Source: Hypomesus transpacificus (taxonomy: Eukaryota > Chordata > Actinopteri > Osmeriformes > Osmeridae). Taken from it: a DNA stretch of 64,000 nucleotides. A program made the translations under genes and the position numbers. Within the stretch, counting starts at the first letter, position 1; every line of letters starts with the position of its first letter. Positions 46,400 through 58,900 of the stretch are shown piece by piece. The notes under the pieces are model-generated. The model was not told the DNA's origin. It ran no database searches and worked only from the letters and a program-made list of their open reading frames with translations. The stretch covers positions 7,259,944 through 7,323,943 of the forward strand of contig NC_061063.1 in assembly GCF_021917145.1 (NCBI RefSeq). Reading direction: 5' to 3'.

Positions 46400-47486
46400 T
46401 AAGGGAGAATATGGGGTCGTATGTTCTGGAGTAATTGACATTCCCTCAAAACATTAGGGTGAATTGACAGGCCAGGTCAACTACACAGGCCTGAGACTCA
46501 TCAGTGGACCATGATAGTCCTGGGAGACCAATACTCCTAAAGCCTTGTTATTGTATGACTGAGTCTTATTGAGAACATCAATGTTCAATACATTCTCCTC
46601 CAATCAAAGTAGCTTGTGATGCACTTGCATTAAACACGATAGCAAAATGAGCATGTCTGTGTAACAGAGCAGGCCTTGTGTAGGGAGGTCGAGAGGTGAT
46701 GAACTGCAGCCAGATGAGGACCTTCTTTATCTCAGGCTGATAAAGGGCTATAACATCAAAGCAACACTGACATCTGCTGGTTTGCATTATCATTGCCATT
46801 GTCTGATTGGAAGGCCCATTTCAACATGGTGCACAGAAGTCAACACTTGCTATAGTGTTCAAAATATTGAAGGGACTCAAAACAATATTTGAAGATGTTG
46901 ATTTTATTTATGTATACTGATAGAAGTAATAGAAATCAATAAAAAACAGGTAGACAATTACTGTTTTACAATTGTGGTTGCATTTTACAGATATCTCTAA
47001 TTCTTACCTGAAATAGTCACAATGTTTCATCTAACATTTGTAATATATACAAAGACTTCACAAATGGTATCAGTTTGTACTTCTGTTATCTAGCACTTTT
47101 AAATCAATGTCCATCATTTCAAGAAGTCACATCCATCCACAACATAGGCCCCATTGTTGCCATGGTGTTTTGAAGGCATAAAACATTAAGAAGGTGCATA
47201 CCATAATACTAATGCAAGCAGGTCCCTCTTGCAACAGTGTTAGTTATATCAATAAAGTTTGTTATGCAGGAAAACGTTTTGACAAGACAATGTTTTGTAA
47301 TCATTATAACTCATATCACCTGAGCAATACAAGGACTAAACCCTAAAACGGAGTGTGGCACTTTGAACTGTTTACACACCATATGCTGCCAAAGATTTAC
47401 AAGTTACAAAACTCATTGTTACCCCCAAAACAGAGATGATTTGCCTTTAACAAAAAAAAATAAAAAATTCTTGAGGATTCCCATTA

Positions 47487-47492
47487 TTTATT
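47487..47492 (-). terminator. Candidate poly(A) signal for stx12
   Basis: AATAAA on the gene strand about 420 bases after the stop codon. A second AATAAA at 46908-46903 would give a 1-kb 3' UTR. I cannot choose between them. Confidence 0.3.
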
Positions 47493-47912
47493 ATTTTATA
47501 TCATTTGTCATAATATAATACTATTAATAACCATATTATAACAACAGATCTTGCTTTGAAAATGGATGCTAGTGTTAGTGAAGAATTATCACAAGAAATG
47601 AAAAAGACACAAAATAAGCTTTTACTTTTACCCCCCCCACTCCATCCTAGCATACTGCCTTAATGCTGATTATAAATATAGTGTCTGGTCAGAGATACAG
47701 GAGGCTAGTGTGAGGGCAGCAGGGCATCTCATTTCACAACACTACCTAGACTCATCGTTTGTTCCTACGCCTGTGTCATTGTTAGCCCTCCTCTTTCAGA
47801 GAATCTGACTGGAGACCCCAACAAGGTGCGGTAGGTTGGGGGGTTATGGGGGTGGGGAAGGGTTGTAATAAATAAAGCTGTGAAAGAAGGAGTTGTGGAG
47901 TGCCAATACTCT

Positions 47913-50308
47913 TCATTTGGCAGCTTGCCATATAATGATTCCCAGTATGACCAGCACTACAGACATTACCATGGCCAAGATGCACATCTTCTTGCGGGAC
48001 TTTTGCTTTGGGGAAAAACAAAAAGTTAAGAAGGTGTTTGGTTAGTGACAGTGATCATACAAAATGTGAGAGGATCCAATATGGATGGTTTTGACAGTGT
48101 GCTATGACTCCATGGCATCTCGACTGGGCTGCTGGGATGGAGGGTCAGGTATACCTGATGCTTACCTGGTATACCTGACCATACCACCTGGTATACCTGC
48201 TGCTTACCTGGTAGTAGGCTGCTCTCTGGAGCTGCTCCGCGCCTCGCTCAACGTGAACCTCAGCATTTTCAACATTTGCCTCTATGCTATCTGCAGACAG
48301 AAACGCACATTCAACATCACCATCCATGTTTCGGTGTTGCAAAACCAGACCAAACCTAAATAAATTGGTCATTAAATAAGGTGTTATTGTGATTTAAACA
48401 GGTTAAAATTACCAATCATCTCTCCCTGGTCATGGATCATTACGGCCAAGTCTTTAAAGATCTGGTTGACATCCAAGATGTCCGACTGAAATCAGAACAA
48501 GACAACTATCTTTTAGCCATGTCCAACGGGTCAACGGTTTGGTTCCAGTCCTCTGAATCATATGGATTTTCTCCTCAGGACGGGGAGATTAAGACCACTA
48601 AGGAGGTAGATTTACTGAAGCTTCGGATCGATATAGAGTTTGTACACACAGTGGAGGGTAAAGTCCAGCAAGGCTAAAGGGAAGTCTCACCTCCAGCTGT
48701 CTGATGTTTGTTTCTCTGTCTTTGATGAGCTCCAGATCTTCTTCTGTTATGGCTGCCTCCTCTACCTGGGATGTGGTCTGGCCCCAGTCCTCTTGGCTAA
48801 ACACAGACAGAGAAGGATACGAGTCAGAACCAATACAATCCAGCTAAAAGGTCCAATCTGAACGATTGACTGCATGGGAATTACGGAGAATGTAAAAGAA
48901 TTGTGCATGCACATACTTATCAAAGGACACCAGCTGTTCATCATTGGTGCTTTCGTCAGCCTTGAAGGAGAGTGGCAACAAAAGTTACATTTGTATTCTA
49001 ATGCACTGTCTGCACGTTGCAATCATAATATCATGGCAGGTTCTTATCCAAATGCTACATTCTTATGAAATACATTTTACAAAGCTGCTGCTTATATTCA
49101 ATCATTTTACAAAACAATGCAAATGATAGTGTGTGGGGCTTACAGAGAGGCGAGATCCTGCCCTGGCTCTGGCCACAGACTCCTTCTCCTTCTCCGCTGC
49201 CCGACGCTGCACAGCCTGGAAGTTGTTGAGGGCCGCTGAGAAGTCATTCATGAGCCGGTCCTTCTGAATCTTCTGCTGTCTCTGAGGATGAGGATCAGTG
49301 TTGATTCCCAGCCCCCTAACTAACTGTAGTCAGGGAAAATGCATACTTTCAAGTATATATATATTTATTTTTTTATTGTTTTTTTCCATTGTGCATTGTC
49401 TGGGGTTTCAAACTGTCAAATACACACAATGTTGTTAAATATATGTCACATTTCTTGAGATACTTTCTATTAAGGTCACTAGCCACACATGCATGCTATA
49501 TGCATGATACTTACTTGCTCTGATGGCGATGAAGGTAGGGGGACAGAGCCCAGATCTTTCAGGTGTTTGTTGGTCTCCTTGGCCAGTTGGTTTGTAAAAT
49601 GCTGTATCTGCTGCCTGGGGGGAACATATGGAGACTTAGAACTATAACATACAGTAAACATAAATTTATGTGACAGCTCTTCTACACAATTAGCACAACA
49701 GTCAGACCCTTTATATGTAGCAAAGCTTCACATTACTTCACATTGGGCCAAAATTGGGCTGCAAGGACAAAACCTTATTATTTTAAGTTCAGTGCCTAAA
49801 CAACCCATGGATATATTAGGATTTGAAAATGTGTAGATCCATATCGTATACATTTCATACTATATAGTAACACACTGACAGTATTAACTGACGTTTGTAA
49901 TTCAATTTTAGCTATTGAATACACATTTAAAATTATTTTATAAACATTGACAGTCCCATTCAGAAGTACTGTAGGGTTGTTCAGAGTTTAGAATGTGCAC
50001 TCGGTGAGGGAGCAAGACGAGAATTCTTACAGGCGATCCTGCAGTTCACTTGTGTCCTGCCGCGTCCCCAGCTGATTCACCATGCTCTTTATCTGAGCAG
50101 CTGTAAATGTGAAAATTGTTCGTTAACACAAGTTTAAATGTGTTATGGCGATTTGAAACGTTAAAGAGGGGATTCCAGTGGAAACAGCTAATCTTTAGCA
50201 TTACTCACTGTTCTGCGTGATCTTTTGGATGTTGGAGCTGCATGTTTGTATGAGGGAATTGAAGTCCCGTGGTAGGGAGCGATAGCTGTCCGCTTTAGCA
50301 TACGACAT
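47913..50308 (-). CDS. stx12: Syntaxin-12 (Qa-SNARE of endosomes)
   Basis: Endosomal recycling SNARE, tail-anchored. Nine exons: 50308-50209 ([16 protein letters not shown]), 50100-50031, 49614-49515, 49281-49144 ([16 protein letters not shown]), 48960-48917, 48796-48691 ([15 protein letters not shown]), 48485-48413, 48290-48208 (SNARE C-terminal half) and 48005-47913 (KSRKKMCI and membrane anchor). The total of 807 bases gives 268 residues; human STX12 has 276. The SNARE core [20 protein letters not shown] is intact. [20 protein letters not shown] and [10 protein letters not shown] distinguish STX12 from STX7. The last acceptor (CCCCAAAG) lies two codons before SRKK. A duplicated donor after the SNARE exon is described under findings. 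Confidence 0.96.
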
Positions 50309-51062
50309 GTTGACAGAGTCCTCTCAGGTATGTGTGTGAGTGTCTCTGAAAACTCTGGAAAACAATAATGAACCGTTATACATTATTGGTAGCTACTGAT
50401 TTAAATAACTAACGCTATGCCATGCCAGAGAGCTTTCTCTCACAAACCTAACTGTCCCCACCCGTTTGGTCTTTACACGGTCATAAGTCAGATTAGATAA
50501 CACAATGCATTTGCCACACATTTATGGGAAATTGACGTATTACTTTAGCTAGCTTGCCAAAAGGTCTCTTGCAACATCAACTTGCTAGTTAGCCAGTTAT
50601 CTAGCCCAACAAGCTAGAACTAGCTACAATGGGTGACAACAAATCAGGCTGTCAACAGAATGAACCACAGGCTTTTTGTCTATGCGTCTCCGTTTCCATA
50701 TAGCTACTTGACTAGATCGTCAAATTGACATGAAGTGGTTGACTAACGTTTGCACTTCTAGTAGTGAACTGTTGGTTAGCTACCGTACCTCTTTGGACTA
50801 GTAGTACAAGCTAGTCCAATGCTACAGTAGCGGACTGCTAGCTAGCTAGCTACAGTAGCGATGAGCTGGCAGAGATAGATGCTGAAAGCGAGCGAACTAG
50901 CCACATACTAGTAGCTAGCTGAGGCCTCCACTATATTCCCAATTTTAATACGTATTAATTCATATAAATATATATAATAATTAAAACTGATAATCTTACT
51001 TGACTGGAACAACTAAACATCCGCTCAGCCTGTTCTTTCGTCCAAACGCTAAGCTTCACGAA
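50309..51062 (-). other. stx12: stx12 5' UTR and probable first exon
   Basis: The ATG exon extends 5' to acceptor TTTTCCAG (exon start 50354). A likely non-coding exon ends at GTCAA/GTAAGATT (GT at 50999-50998) and starts near 51060, beside CpG-containing sequence. The intron between is rich in CTAGCTAG-type words, typical of fish intronic DNA. Confidence 0.45.
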
Positions 51063-51530
51063 TTGTCCGACGTTAATACGTCACTACGTAAATGACTCCC
51101 ATGGTAATAAATTGAACCTTAAAAATGTATTCAGATAAAAAGGGCAGTTTTATTTTATAAAAAATACTACTCACCACTACAATTCCCCACGTTCACTTTA
51201 GACTTAGTAAACAGTACAGTGCATGGTTAAAAACATGCAAACTTATACCCTTTTGTTGGTCATCTTTCCTCAGATTCATTACATTGGATTCATTCTTACA
51301 GGGTCCCCTTCTGGCTATGAAAGCCCCTGCTTCTATTCAGTCACTGGGCTGTCTCGTGATTCTCATGTGCTTTGGTACTGATTGAGAATCTCGAGAGGTA
51401 GAGACACTAGCCTTCAACATTGGGGAACATGTTCTCTGTTATAATTGATGTAACCTTTTAACATACTTTAGCAATTAAACAAGTCTGAACGTCACAATTT
51501 TTGCAAAAGCATAAGAAATACGAACATGGA

Positions 51531-51536
51531 TTTATT
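51531..51536 (-). terminator. trnau1ap: Poly(A) signal AATAAA of trnau1ap
   Basis: AATAAA on the gene strand 240 bases after the stop codon and about 470 bases before the presumed start of stx12. A G run at 51654-51671 (C run in the transcript) lies within this 3' UTR. Confidence 0.5.
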
Positions 51537-51653
51537 CTTTGGTACAGGATGAGCCATTAGCTCATCGTTGTTTATAAAGACACATGACGAGAACAAATCC
51601 ATGAAATTAGCATACCACATAGTTGTAACATAAAATAATGTGTGTAAGCAGTT

Positions 51654-51671
51654 GGGGGGGGGGGGGGGGGA
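51654..51671 (+). repeat. Poly(G) tract in the trnau1ap 3' UTR
   Basis: About 18 consecutive G, so poly(C) in the mRNA. Confidence 0.9.
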
Positions 51672-51776
51672 ATAGTTCTTTTTGAAAAGTCCATGGGGGA
51701 ATTTACCTGCCTTGTACAATGAATGAAACTACAAAGATTGGTACTGATGGTCATTTTTCCTTATGGCTCTCATGTC

Positions 51777-53873
51777 TCAGCAGTACATTGGCTCTGGCAG
51801 GCTAGTCGTCGTTTCTAAGACCTGTTCTGTTGTATGCTCCAGTGGTTGCCAGTGGCACTCGATAAGCGCATCATACAATTCCTCACTGTGTTCCATGAAT
51901 CTCCTGTTAGCCTCAATCACATCCAGTTCTGGGTTAGGATCTGCAAAGGAGCACATGGTGGTAAGTAGTATCCGATTCCCAATGACTTTCTGAACAGGTG
52001 GGTCATTAATTAGGGGTTCCCAGAAGGGAACACTGATACACTGCAATTTATTCTGGGAGGTATCTCGACTTATGATTTAAATAACTTGGTGGTAAATTGC
52101 ATACCTTCCAGACCATCATCCTCAGGAGCTTCGTGTTCCTGTCCTGGGTACTGTGAGTAATCATACTGGTTATAGTTGTAGCCTCCGTAGCCACCTCCAT
52201 TCTGGTCATAGCCCCAATTGGAATAGTAACCAGAGTATGGTTGATGCTGTTGCTGGTTTGGGTACTGGTGCTGGTTTTGGCGGTAGTTTCCTCCATTGGA
52301 CCCCCATGTTCTGTTTTCTGATTGATTATGCCTGGTTCTGCAAAGCAGGTGACAAGGAGAAGACATCATCTACTCATCTTGATCTGCTATTTTTACTGAT
52401 TTTTTTAGGGGAAACTGGGACAAATATCTTTCATGTTTCTTTCACACTGAAACAAACACTCACTTGTTAGCTGCTAGGCTCAGTCGAAGCGGTTTGCCCC
52501 CAAGTCCTACAGCACTCTGACACTCCTCCAGCGCCCGCTTCTGAAGCCTCTGGTCTGGGAACTGAACAAAGCCACAGCCCCTGGAAAGAGAGAGTCAGTT
52601 GATGCTCTACAAGTGAACCATCATCAACACTCAGTTAACTACATGTGCCTCTGAGAAAAGGGAATCTTGAACTCACTTTGAATTGCCCATGCTATCTAGC
52701 ACAACTTTTCCCCCACGACAGGAGGGATAGCGATTGTAGAAGTACTCATACAGCATCCCATCGTCAACTTCCGGTGTGAGATCTCCCACAAACAAAGAGT
52801 ACACTGGGCTACAATACAAGGAAATGGAAAGTAAGTACAATATATCCACAATTTTACCGATGTGACGGATGTAAGGGCTGATGGAGGACATACCCGCTTT
52901 CTCCTTGTTTCCCAAAGGTAGCACGGTTTAACTTGAACCTTCTGGGCTGTTGAAAGAAGAGTTTAGGCATATTTAATCATGTCTGCTTTGATTAGGATCT
53001 ACTATATACGCAAGTCATTACATGAGTATTAAAACACAAACTAGATATTATGGGGGAGGAACTTACTGGTGTTGCCCCAGGTAACGCTTTGCCATTGATT
53101 TTACGAAGACACCTCTCTGCTGTGGCTTCATCTGCGAGCTCAACAAAGCAGTAACCCAATGCGCCCCTGGAGTAGGAAACAGTGTATAATTAGTTAATGT
53201 ATATCTACAGACATTGCAAAAACGTAACAATTTGCTACAGTCATATTTAAGTCTACAATTATTATAATATTTAATGCTCACCCTGTCATTTTGTTGCGAA
53301 TGATCCGTACACTGACGACTTGTTCCCCCATGGTCCCAAATGCTCGATTTATGAATTTCTCGTCCATATACGGCTCCAACTTATAATGTAACATTTAAAT
53401 CGTTAAAGATTTATAGTAAATAACCATAATGTTTATAAATACGGTATAGTTAACTACAAGCCTACTATCCAGGTTGAAATACTATTCTGGCAAGTTGACT
53501 TCATTATCAAGATGCTGACCGAAACTTAGCTAGTAGCTAGCTATACATCAATATCTGCAGATGAATATCGCTCGTCAAAATCTATTGCAAATTAGCCAAG
53601 TGGATCAGCATCCGACTAGACATGCACGTCAGTCATCGTCAATATACAGTTCTTATTTTTCATTGCTAGCTACGTATTATTCGCTGGCACAAAAACGCCC
53701 TGCCAATGCATGGAATAACAACTTGTAGTGCAACATAAATGTAGCTAATCTAGCTTTTAGCCTACTAGCTAGCATTTGATTGCATCTGCATTCACAAGAA
53801 AATAGTCACCAATCAAAAACTAAATAAAGAACAACATAAGGAAACTCACGTTGCCCATCCACAGTGTGCTCAT
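51777..53873 (-). CDS. trnau1ap: tRNA selenocysteine 1-associated protein 1 (SECp43)
   Basis: Nuclear RNA-binding protein that associates with selenocysteine tRNA and supports its maturation. Eight exons: 53873-53850 (MSTLWMGN), 53379-53282 ([20 protein letters not shown]), 53166-53067 ([14 protein letters not shown]), 52946-52894, 52808-52677 ([20 protein letters not shown]), 52580-52464 ([20 protein letters not shown]), 52337-52105 (Asn/Gln/Tyr/Gly-rich linker with [13 protein letters not shown]) and 51940-51777 ([20 protein letters not shown], stop at 51779). The product is 306 residues; human has 287. There are two RRMs: RNP2 LWMGNL is split by the first intron and RNP1 is GYCFVEL; the second RRM has LFVGDL and GCGFVQF. 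The C-terminal [12 protein letters not shown] block is diagnostic. The difference in length lies mainly in the Q/N-rich linker. Confidence 0.96.
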
Positions 53874-54800
53874 TTTTAATGTCTAAACTTGTTGCTTCAA
53901 CCAAATAAATGTTGACCCAAACAAAACACATGTAGCTAGCTTACTAGCTAAAAGAAGTGTGGCAACAGCGATGAAACTGCGTCAGAGATCACACTTGCCT
54001 TCATAATAAAAGTCCAGATTACTAGAGCCGAAAGGATAATGTAATCATAAAAAAAAATACAATCATTAGTGTAGCGAGGCTATTTGATATCGTATTTTAT
54101 TTACAATTAAATAAATCACTTGTTAAAATAATCCCAGAAACTATTATCTATGCGCGGGGGGGGGGGGGGGGGGGGGGGGTAAGTAATGGCATACTTTTTA
54201 TGTGGCTTTTAATTGCAAACATTCACATACAATTTTGCAGATTAGGTCAATTATTTTCAACACTGTTAAATCTATATTTGGGACAGATGTTATTATTCTA
54301 CTAACCTTGCCTGCTATGGAAGACACATATTAAATTCATGTTGTCTCAAGAGTTTTTTGACAATTTGCTAACAGTAGACTCTGGTAATAGGTGTTCACAA
54401 TAATATCAATAACCTCTTCAATACTCTGTGTAACATACATAAATGCACGATAACAAGAATGTTAGATACACATTCTATCCAAGTGCATAATGTACAAATT
54501 ACAGAGATAATTGTAAAACAGTAAGAAGCTTAAGTAGGTCACTGGTTACCGCCTTATTTATTTAATATATACCACTTTTAAATAAATGTCAACACAATCA
54601 GATAAATCAAGATTCCTACATGACTACAGTAACTATCTGACATGGAATGTAAATAAAGAGCTGGGAAGTAAACACAAAGGCAAACCAATAAAACTCCTTA
54701 TGTTCCATAATACTTTAAGTCTGAAATCAACTCCAAACCCAGTGGAATATTTAAAAATCATACTCAGAAACGTTCATAATGGATAAAGTGGAATGATTCA
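53874..54800. other. Intergenic segment between sacm1l 3' end and trnau1ap promoter
   Basis: It contains the trnau1ap 5' end and a CpG-poor promoter zone, and a run of about 23 G at 54157-54179. No TATA box is obvious, and no other gene is seen. Confidence 0.5.
54157..54179 (+). repeat. Poly(G) tract
   Basis: Twenty-three consecutive G preceded by CGC, in the short spacer upstream of trnau1ap. Confidence 0.93.
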
Positions 54801-54816
54801 AATGTCCATCCCCGTC

Positions 54817-54822
54817 TTTATT
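54817..54822 (-). terminator. sacm1l: Candidate poly(A) signal of sacm1l
   Basis: AATAAA on the gene strand, about 1.1 kb after the stop codon. Other hexamers nearer the stop are possible, for example at about 55092-55087. Confidence 0.4.
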
Positions 54823-55938
54823 TAGGGGCAAGCTTGTAAGGCAATGGTCTCAGTGTGATTTAGACTGTATCTAGAGCATGACACAATTTCAATATACTGT
54901 GAAAGATATATAATACATAGTATACAGTATACAGAAAACACTGTCAAGACATTATGACTACATAGATGTGATGTACTGTTTAGTATGATTTCCATCAACA
55001 TAATGGGTCTTCATAAATCAAATGGAAACTTAATATTCTTTCATACCACCCATTTTCACCACATACAGTACTATGTGCAATCAATTTTATTTTGACTAAA
55101 AGTGCAGAAATTATATGGTAAGATAAGCAAGAAGCCCTTACTAAAATATAATCACAATAAATACTAGGCATGATTATTATATTAATAGGAAGACATTCCC
55201 TAAACACTACACCCACTTTCATAATATTCCCATCTAGTTTAGTGTTCTTACAATTTGTAGCTTAGTAAGGCTTGACTCTTTACATTCAAGATGATAAAAC
55301 TTCTGAATATGTATTCATTCTAACAGGTTCCATTTCTTTTTAGGGTCAGTTTCCAAGGAAAAATGTCAAACCTCATCCAATATTAAATTGCTAATATTAA
55401 TCTCCATTGAAAATAAAGTAGGATTTGGTGTAGGTCATAACTTTTCAGGAGGAAATGCTTTCAGATGTACCCAGTTTAACAGCTTTTGTGTTTACCTCCT
55501 GACTGTAAAAAGAATGCTACAGCATTTTACTAAAGTGCCATCAAAGATCCAGAGACCCCTGTTAGAAACTGTTATCAAGTACTTTCAGTTGACTAAACTA
55601 TTGACATGCACTCTTATCCACCATCACATATCAAGTGGAATGAAACATCATACATTCTAAATGTACTAGCAGCTAAGGAATGTGAAACAGAAAGGAATAC
55701 CTAACCCAAGTATAGGAAAAATTTGAGGGGTACAGTTGGGGAAGACTGGTCTAAGAAGATGCCCTGTGTTTGCTGCATGACAAGGTGAAGCTTTGGATCA
55801 GCGACCCCAAAGAAATTCAAGAAGGACATTATGGAGGGCAGGTCAAGACCGAGTCCAGGCTTGGACCAGCTGGGAGGAAGAGGAGGATGAAGAGGTAAAC
55901 AAGTCAGCTGGACCAAGCTGCTTCCCACACAAACACAT

Positions 55939-58900
55939 TCAGTCCATCTTTTCCTTCTGTACAAGCTTGGGGGCGTCCACAAAGTCTCGGCCATTGAAGA
56001 CTATGACAGCAGCGGTGACTGCACACGCTGTACCCCAGAACAGCACATAGGCCAGGGTCTCAGTAAATGTGTCACCTAGGATAAAAGACAAAACTCATCA
56101 GTGGCATTATTTATTATGGCGACCAGGACAGAGGCAGCACATTAGCATGTTTATCCAGATGGAGGTGCGTGTGTAAAAATTTAAAATAATCTCACCAGCC
56201 AGTAGGAAGCTGATGATGCACATAGAGAAGGCTATCACCATGACGATAGGCAACTGCAAGAGAAAGAGGAACAATGCACGTTACTTCCTCTGTACGGAGG
56301 GGACGGACTGGATGGTAGATGAAGAGTCCTCCCCCTACTTCTGACGCAGACACAGCACATTCCAGTTTCAAATGTGAGCTATGCTTACTGACCGTCAGGA
56401 ACTTCCAGTCCTTTTGGGCGCGAAGTGGGGTAGGGCCGTCTGACTCATCCACGGAATAGTTACCCAGGAACAGGTCAATGGAGTCCTGTAGAAAGAAAGG
56501 TAAAGCCATCATCCACAGAACTGGAAAAGGGTAGATCTAACGCTCTCCTTTTTTTCAATCTCCCAGATCATACTGGGCTGATATAATAAATATTTTATCA
56601 AAGCACCTGTCTGAAGCCATCAGAGAAGTTGTTCTTGTAGTAGCGGATCATGGAGTTCCAGCCATCCATCACCAGGCCCCATTGGGTCCGCTTCCCTGTC
56701 CTAATGGAAGATCATTCATATCAGCCTTGAACAAACAGGCCGATCAAGTGCACAGTGGCTTTAGGTGTTTGTTTTAATAGTTTTACCTTGTGAAGTCAGT
56801 TTTCAGTGCTCCTGTGCCTGCATACTGGTTAGCACAAGCGTTAGCATTGTCTGCCCATGCTGTTGGATGAGACAGAAACAATGTCAGAGAACAGTAGGGG
56901 AGAGATCGAAGAAAAACACTTTCCTGGGACATCTACAAGTAGTATCAGCTTTTATTAAGGAGGGCCATTCCTCTATTACCATTCTTATAGATCTTCTCAA
57001 AGTCAGCCTGCTCTTCGATCTTCTGTCCAACATTGAGGACACCCATCCTCTATGGGAAATCACAAAGGAAGCAAGGGTTAGTCTGACTGGCATAAGGTAT
57101 TAAGATAGAGGGGACAGGGGGCGCCAGTATGAATAAGTCAGTGACTGACAGTGTAGAATGTGGAAAAACAGCTGTTTTGAAAGCATCAGTGAGACAATTT
57201 CCTGCCTTTTTTTGGTCATCCTACCTGCAGCTGGGACTGTAGGGAACGTCGGGCCAGCAGGCTCTGAATGACGTTGGTCCTGTCCAGACAGTCCATGCAG
57301 TTACTGCGGAACGTCCCCTTCTGCTGAGCCACCACCTTCCCCTCAGAGTCCAGCATGAAGTAACTAAGAAAGAGAGAGGGAGAAACCTTGACAAACTCCT
57401 CCAAACTGTAATAACATCCATACAGAATGCTGTTTGTCATCCACAAGCTGGCCTAAAGGGAATAGGGTTACCTGAAGTCATCCTGCGCGTCAGACACTTT
57501 GTTCACCAGGATCTGGAGACGGTCCCACCTCATCTTGCTGCACTCCTTGTGGAAGTCAAATGCTATGTACCTAGGTACATTAGAAGACATTGAAATGTGC
57601 ACGTGAGATTGGGGAATGCCAAGTAAAGGACACATGATTGAGCGAGGTGCAGACTTACTCTATCATGTTGTTCTCCATGCCAGTCACCATCTTGGCAAAG
57701 GCCTGCTCCAGTGGTTTCTCAGAGCCTTTCTGGTTGACCTGGTAGATAAAACAACTTGCTGTGTAATTAAAAAAAAAAGAAGCAGTACACAAGTAATAGA
57801 TATCTACGGATAATTTCTAAATAGAGTAACTTACCAAGTTCAGGATAGTTTGCTTCCCATAGATGAGGACCTGGGAGTCAAAGTGTCTCTGGAAACCATC
57901 CAGCTGTGAAAGACAAGCTGATCATTGTTAGTCCATATTCCAGACAACATACGAAGAAGCAAAAATGACTGATGCTGTACATGTAAACCACCTACGTGAC
58001 TGGTCGTTTTGCTGATCAGAGGCTTGGGCTTGTATTTGAGGTTGGGCCTCTGGGACCAGAAGAAGGGCATGGAGCCTCGTGTCTGCAGAGGAAGAACAAG
58101 GAAATAAATTATGGATTGACATTTTATGCCACCTCCGTTATTCGAGAAATGTGCCTAAAGAGGGCAGTAGGTTGGTTATTACTGGCCTGGACAAATGAAG
58201 CCCTTCCTCCATTGTATAAAACAATCTGCTCAGTCTCTACAAAATTAGCAGCATGGCCCTCAGAGTCAATGCCTGGCAAAAAACAGCAACAGAACACAAG
58301 ACATGGCCATTAGTAAGGCATCTCAATTATCTATATAGTCCAACAATAATAGTGTCATTGAGCCAAACTGACTGTTATTGTTTGTTTTTGTTGGCGGGTT
58401 ACCTCTGACGTAGTACCTGACACCAGCCCGGAAACAGCTCCTCCTGGATATCAGGATCCACTCAAAGATCTTTCCATTGATGCGACATGGCTTCATCACA
58501 ATGACTGCACCAAGAGAGTCAAGGACAACTCACAACACACTGAAGGACATTGCGTAATGCTTGTCAGTGTGGCGAGTAATGACGTTAGAAAAAGGATACA
58601 CCCATGAACAACGGGGATGGCAAACTTGTGGAGCTGTCAGGAGAAGTTGAGGAACTTCTTAAACGCATAAACGACAGTATACACTTGTTGCGGGGCTAAT
58701 AGCCTAGTTCATTTCCAGATGGAGAAATTGTGATGTTTGTTAAGATCACCTCACCTCTGGCTGTGTAGAAAAGTCTCTTAGAAGGTTTCCATTCCACACA
58801 AACCTCTGGTCTGCCTGCACACAAAGGAGTCAGTAAATAAATGAATCTTTCATCCATAAACACCAATATGTAAATGTCTCTGTATAAACTAGCCAACAAA

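Larger units (their letters stand above)
30080..46880. other. Long intergenic block, no supported gene
   Basis: About 17 kb between the ccn2 promoter and the stx12 3' UTR. It holds one full SINE (38.15 kb), two decayed SINE pieces, (GA)n at 39.37 kb, (CT)n at 40.87 kb, a 22-bp minisatellite at 41.26 kb, short CA/TG runs and a G run at 46.39 kb. Open frames up to about 149 codons are low-complexity or unsupported. CCN genes often have distant enhancers, so this block may be regulatory; nothing in the sequence proves it. Confidence 0.55.

Noticed and set aside
47782-48021. Frame overlapping the last stx12 exon in another phase
   Set aside because: The real exon in the syntaxin frame (KSRKKMCI to QAAK and stop) explains the locus.
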